A stretch of 64,000 nt of DNA from assembly GCF_015775515.1 (NCBI RefSeq), contig NZ_CP065383.1:930001-994000 (forward strand), in the 5' to 3' direction. A program made the position numbers and the translations under genes. Positions within the stretch are counted from its first letter, which is position 1. Every line of letters starts with the position of its first letter. Source of the stretch: Atribacter laminatus (GTDB taxonomy: Bacteria > Atribacterota > Atribacteria > Atribacterales > Atribacteraceae). Positions 61,807-64,000 of the stretch are shown piece by piece. The notes beneath the pieces are model-generated. The model was not told the DNA's origin and did no database searches. It worked only from the letters and a program-made list of their open reading frames with translations.

Positions 61807-62654
61807 AAGACTTGATTTTTCAACGAAAAAAATATTTCACTCGAATAGGTGGATTTCTCTTTATCCTTTTTTTATTGATTGCTATATTTTCTCATTTTAT
61901 TGCCCCTTTTCAACTCAGGGATCGTTTTGATCCCTTCTTGCCCCCAGGGTTAAAACATCTTTTGGGGACCAACGATATTGGGAATGACCTCTTCACTGAA
62001 TTTATCTACGGGTCAAGGACGACACTACTAGTTGGATTGTTAACCGGGGCTTTTGCGGTATCAATTGGGGTATTGGTAGGTCTTTTTGCCGGTTATCACG
62101 GAGGAGTCATTGATGAATTACTGATGGGTATTACTGATGTTGTCTTAATGATCCCAAGGATACCCTTAATAATCGTTCTTTCGGCTTTTTTACGTCCCAG
62201 TGTAGGATTGATGATCCTGGTGATGAGTGTTTTGTGGTGGACCTCAACCGCTCGGGTAATCCGCTCTCGGACAATGCAGATCCGTACAATGGGTTTTGTT
62301 GAAAGTGCTCGTTGTTTGGGATTTTCAAATTGGCATATTCTTTTTTATGAAATCTTGCCGAACATTGTTATGATCATCATTCCAGAATTTCTTATCACGG
62401 TAGCTTCTGCCATGATATCAGAAGCCTCATTGTCTTTTTTAGGTTTGGGAGATCCTACGCTAAAAAGTTGGGGAATGATGATTCATCATGCTTTTCAGAG
62501 AGGTGGATTCCTGAATGGAATGTGGTGGTGGTACATTCCACCAGGTATGGGTATTACATTATTTGTTTTATCAATGGTATTTTTAAGTTTTGCCTTTGAA
62601 GAAACAGAAATTGGAATGGGAGAGGAAGTCGCCATTGTCCCTTTTAACCGTTGA
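61803..62654 (+). CDS. ABC transporter permease (DppC-like)
   Basis: 283 residues. N-terminal KKYFTRIGGFLFILFLLIAI, periplasmic GTNDIGNDLFTEFIYGSRTT (OppC signature), and the EAA loop VESARCLGFSNWHILFYEIL. The 3' end overlaps the ATPase gene start by 20 bases. Operon as in dpp/opp/nik transport systems. Confidence 0.92.
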   Translation: MKDLIFQRKKYFTRIGGFLFILFLLIAIFSHFIAPFQLRDRFDPFLPPGLKHLLGTNDIGNDLFTEFIYGSRTTLLVGLLTGAFAVSIGVLVGLFAGYHGGVIDELLMGITDVVLMIPRIPLIIVLSAFLRPSVGLMILVMSVLWWTSTARVIRSRTMQIRTMGFVESARCLGFSNWHILFYEILPNIVMIIIPEFLITVASAMISEASLSFLGLGDPTLKSWGMMIHHAFQRGGFLNGMWWWYIPPGMGITLFVLSMVFLSFAFEETEIGMGEEVAIVPFNR

Positions 62655-63573
62655 AAGACTCAATGTTGTTTTTACCACTCACCAAGGGAAAGTTAAAGCA
62701 GTAAAAAATGTATCGATGACGATTCCCCACCAGGAAACGCTGGCTTTAATCGGTGAAACCGGTTGCGGTAAGTCGGTGATAGCTCAATCGATTTTAAGGC
62801 TTCTTCCCAGCAATGCTCAAATCAATGGAAGAATACTTTTCCAAGGTCGTGATTTGCTTCTGGTTGACGAAAAAACTATGGCTTCGATTCGCGGGAAAGA
62901 GATTGCGATAATTTTTCAGAATCCATCTTTGGCTTTAAATCCAGTTTATTCTATTGGATGGCAGGTTGGAGAACCCTTTCGAATCCACCAAAGCGCTAAC
63001 CGAAACCAGTCAATTCAGGAGTCGGTTCGTCTTCTCTCCTACATGAAGCTTGATAAACCAGAGTCGGCGGTAAAAATGTATCCTTTTGAGTTTTCAGGAG
63101 GCATGAACCAAAGAGCACTAATCGCTTCTGCTCTGGCTCTTCATCCCAATCTCATCATTGCTGACGAGCCAACTCAAGGGTTGGATAGAACATTGATTAA
63201 ACAAATAATTGAACAGCTTGATCGAGCTCGAAAAATTCATTCATCATCGATGTTGCTTATTACCCATGATTTAACGGTAGCTCGGTCAATATCAGATTGG
63301 ATTATGGTTATGTATGCTGGAGAAATAGTTGAGCAAGTCCCCACTTTGGACTTTTTTCAATCACCGATGCACCCCTATTCTCAAGGTCTGCTTCAAAGTC
63401 TTCCAGAGAATGGATTTCATCCCATACCTGGGCAGTCTCCTTCGATGATTGAAAATCTTTCAGGATGCCAGTTCCATCCCCGTTGTCAGTGGGCAAGAGA
63501 ACAATGCCGTTGGGAAAGGCCTGGACTATTGCCTATCAATGGGCGGATGGTAAGGTGTTTTTTATATGATTGA
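62635..63573 (+). CDS. ABC transporter ATPase (OppD/DppD type)
   Basis: 312 residues from TTG 62635 (GAGAGG upstream), giving the natural start MSLLTVERLNVVF; the frame is open to 62590. Walker A ALIGETGCGKSVI, Q-loop IIFQNPSLALNPV, signature FSGGMNQRALIASALAL and Walker B NLIIADEPTQGLDR. C-terminal Cys-rich extension GCQFHPRCQWAREQCRW. It overlaps its partner at 63566 by eight bases. Confidence 0.9.
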   Translation: MSLLTVERLNVVFTTHQGKVKAVKNVSMTIPHQETLALIGETGCGKSVIAQSILRLLPSNAQINGRILFQGRDLLLVDEKTMASIRGKEIAIIFQNPSLALNPVYSIGWQVGEPFRIHQSANRNQSIQESVRLLSYMKLDKPESAVKMYPFEFSGGMNQRALIASALALHPNLIIADEPTQGLDRTLIKQIIEQLDRARKIHSSSMLLITHDLTVARSISDWIMVMYAGEIVEQVPTLDFFQSPMHPYSQGLLQSLPENGFHPIPGQSPSMIENLSGCQFHPRCQWAREQCRWERPGLLPINGRMVRCFLYD

Positions 63574-64000
63574 ACTTCAAAATGTTTCTTATGAATATTC
63601 CAAAGGCTGGCCAAGAAAACAACACCAAATCGTTCTGAGCGATATTTCGGTTAAACTCTGTATGGGAAAAACCTTTGGGCTTATGGGACATTCTGGAACC
63701 GGTAAAACAACTTTAGGTAAAATTGTTGTCGGTTTAATGAAATCCTATTCGGGAAAGATTTCCTTTCACGGAAAGGATATATCACAACTGAAATCCCCAG
63801 ATTGGCTCTTTTTTCGTCGCAAGGTTCAAATGCTTTTTCAAGACCCTCAAGGATCGTTAAATCCTAAAAAAAGGATAGACGCTTCCTTGCGTGATGTCCT
63901 CAAAATTACCAAAATTCCTTTTAATCAGCAGAAACAAGCCATTGAAGATGTTCTAAAAACCGTTGGTCTTTCAACCGACTTTTTATTGCGCTATCCAGCT
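63566..64000 (+). CDS. ABC transporter ATPase (OppF/DppF type), C-terminus outside window
   Basis: 145 codons are visible, starting MIELQNVSYEYSKGWPRKQH at the ATG 63566 and stopping at the window edge. Walker A is GLMGHSGTGKTTLG and the Q-loop is MLFQDPQGSLNPKKR. Signature and Walker B lie beyond 64000. Last subunit of the second importer. The His after Gly in Walker A (GHSGTGKT) is common among OppF/NikE. Confidence 0.88.
   Translation, partial: MIELQNVSYEYSKGWPRKQHQIVLSDISVKLCMGKTFGLMGHSGTGKTTLGKIVVGLMKSYSGKISFHGKDISQLKSPDWLFFRRKVQMLFQDPQGSLNPKKRIDASLRDVLKITKIPFNQQKQAIEDVLKTVGLSTDFLLRYPA

Noticed and set aside
58683-64000. NikABCDE assignment for the second importer
   Set aside because: The motifs fit all peptide/nickel (SBP5) systems and no nickel-specific His cluster or NikR site was seen, so it is left general.

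Overview
The window reads as a chromosome segment of a low-to-medium GC, double-membraned anaerobe-like bacterium. Evidence for two membranes: two LptD-like beta-barrel proteins (12364-13971 and 43422-45407), an LptA/OstA-like partner (45414-46109), and a major outer-membrane protein with an SLH domain, a coiled coil and a barrel (38900-40627). The SLH-barrel protein, the ammonium/peptide transport genes and the many lipoproteins recall Atribacterota (OP9/JS1), with Thermotogota- or Synergistota-like relatives as alternatives. That placement is inference from memory of such proteins, not a database result.

Layout. 1-3059: partial aminotransferase, then a divergent ammonium transporter and PII pair (amt-glnK) behind a short promoter/terminator leader. 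3952-8074: minus-strand operon ssb, cell-wall amidase, GerMN protein, RNase PH, RdgB. 8298-12341: nitrilase-family amidase, an interrupted ORF, and nadC-nadB for quinolinate/NAD synthesis. 12364-15938: three-gene envelope operon ending in an LptD-like barrel. 16043-23975: minus-strand peptide-utilisation cluster (two M29-like peptidases, a solute-binding protein, two permeases, two ATPases). 24594-33350: exported proteins, including a zinc metalloprotease lipoprotein under a c-di-GMP-I-type riboswitch and a pair of Cys-rich lipoproteins, mixed with a GNAT acetyltransferase, a methyltransferase and a PIG-L deacetylase. 33503-38754: second GNAT, AmaP-like protein, ICMT-like methyltransferase, HypE/AIR-synthase-like protein, bactofilin. 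38900-50511: SLH-barrel protein with a possible leader peptide, a C11 (clostripain-type) lipoprotein peptidase, LptA/LptD-like pair, endonuclease III and two unknown or Ig-like exported proteins. 50998-54480: cobalamin riboswitch followed by btuF-btuC-btuD, the last carrying an extra C-terminal domain. 55373-57746: DUF401 membrane protein, alpha/beta hydrolase, DUF2007 protein. 57898-64000: SagB-type nitroreductase and a second complete peptide/nickel-type ABC transporter, running off the window.

The strongest structure outside genes is a dense mosaic of palindromic intergenic repeats, in at least seven families, filling most gaps longer than 200 bp. The largest family (R1) has three subtypes whose outer stems change in a compensated way (ATTGC/GCAAT, ATCCT/AGGAT, ATTCT/AGAAT) and whose central hairpins vary freely while staying self-complementary. 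Families recur in fixed orders (R1-R2-R5, or R2-R4-R1-R3-R6-R7), so multi-part composites seem to be the unit that spreads. No transposase or RAYT gene is visible. No tRNA, rRNA, CRISPR array or prophage was seen.

Repeat names used below: R1 = 35-50 bp palindrome with subtypes a (ATTGC), b (ATCCT), c (ATTCT); R2 = CCCCCTTT..AAAGGGGG hairpin; R3 = CCTTCTCCC-TTGAT-GGGAGAAGG hairpin; R4 = CTCTCCCTTTGG..CCAAAGGGAGAG hairpin; R5 = about 55 bp palindrome with TATTTTCA/TGAAAATA ends; R6 = 20-bp palindrome CGACATGCCATGGCATGTCG; R7 = segment ending in TAGGGGCTTGAT; R8 = CCTCTCCC..GGGAGAGG with a GGTGAGGGG tail.
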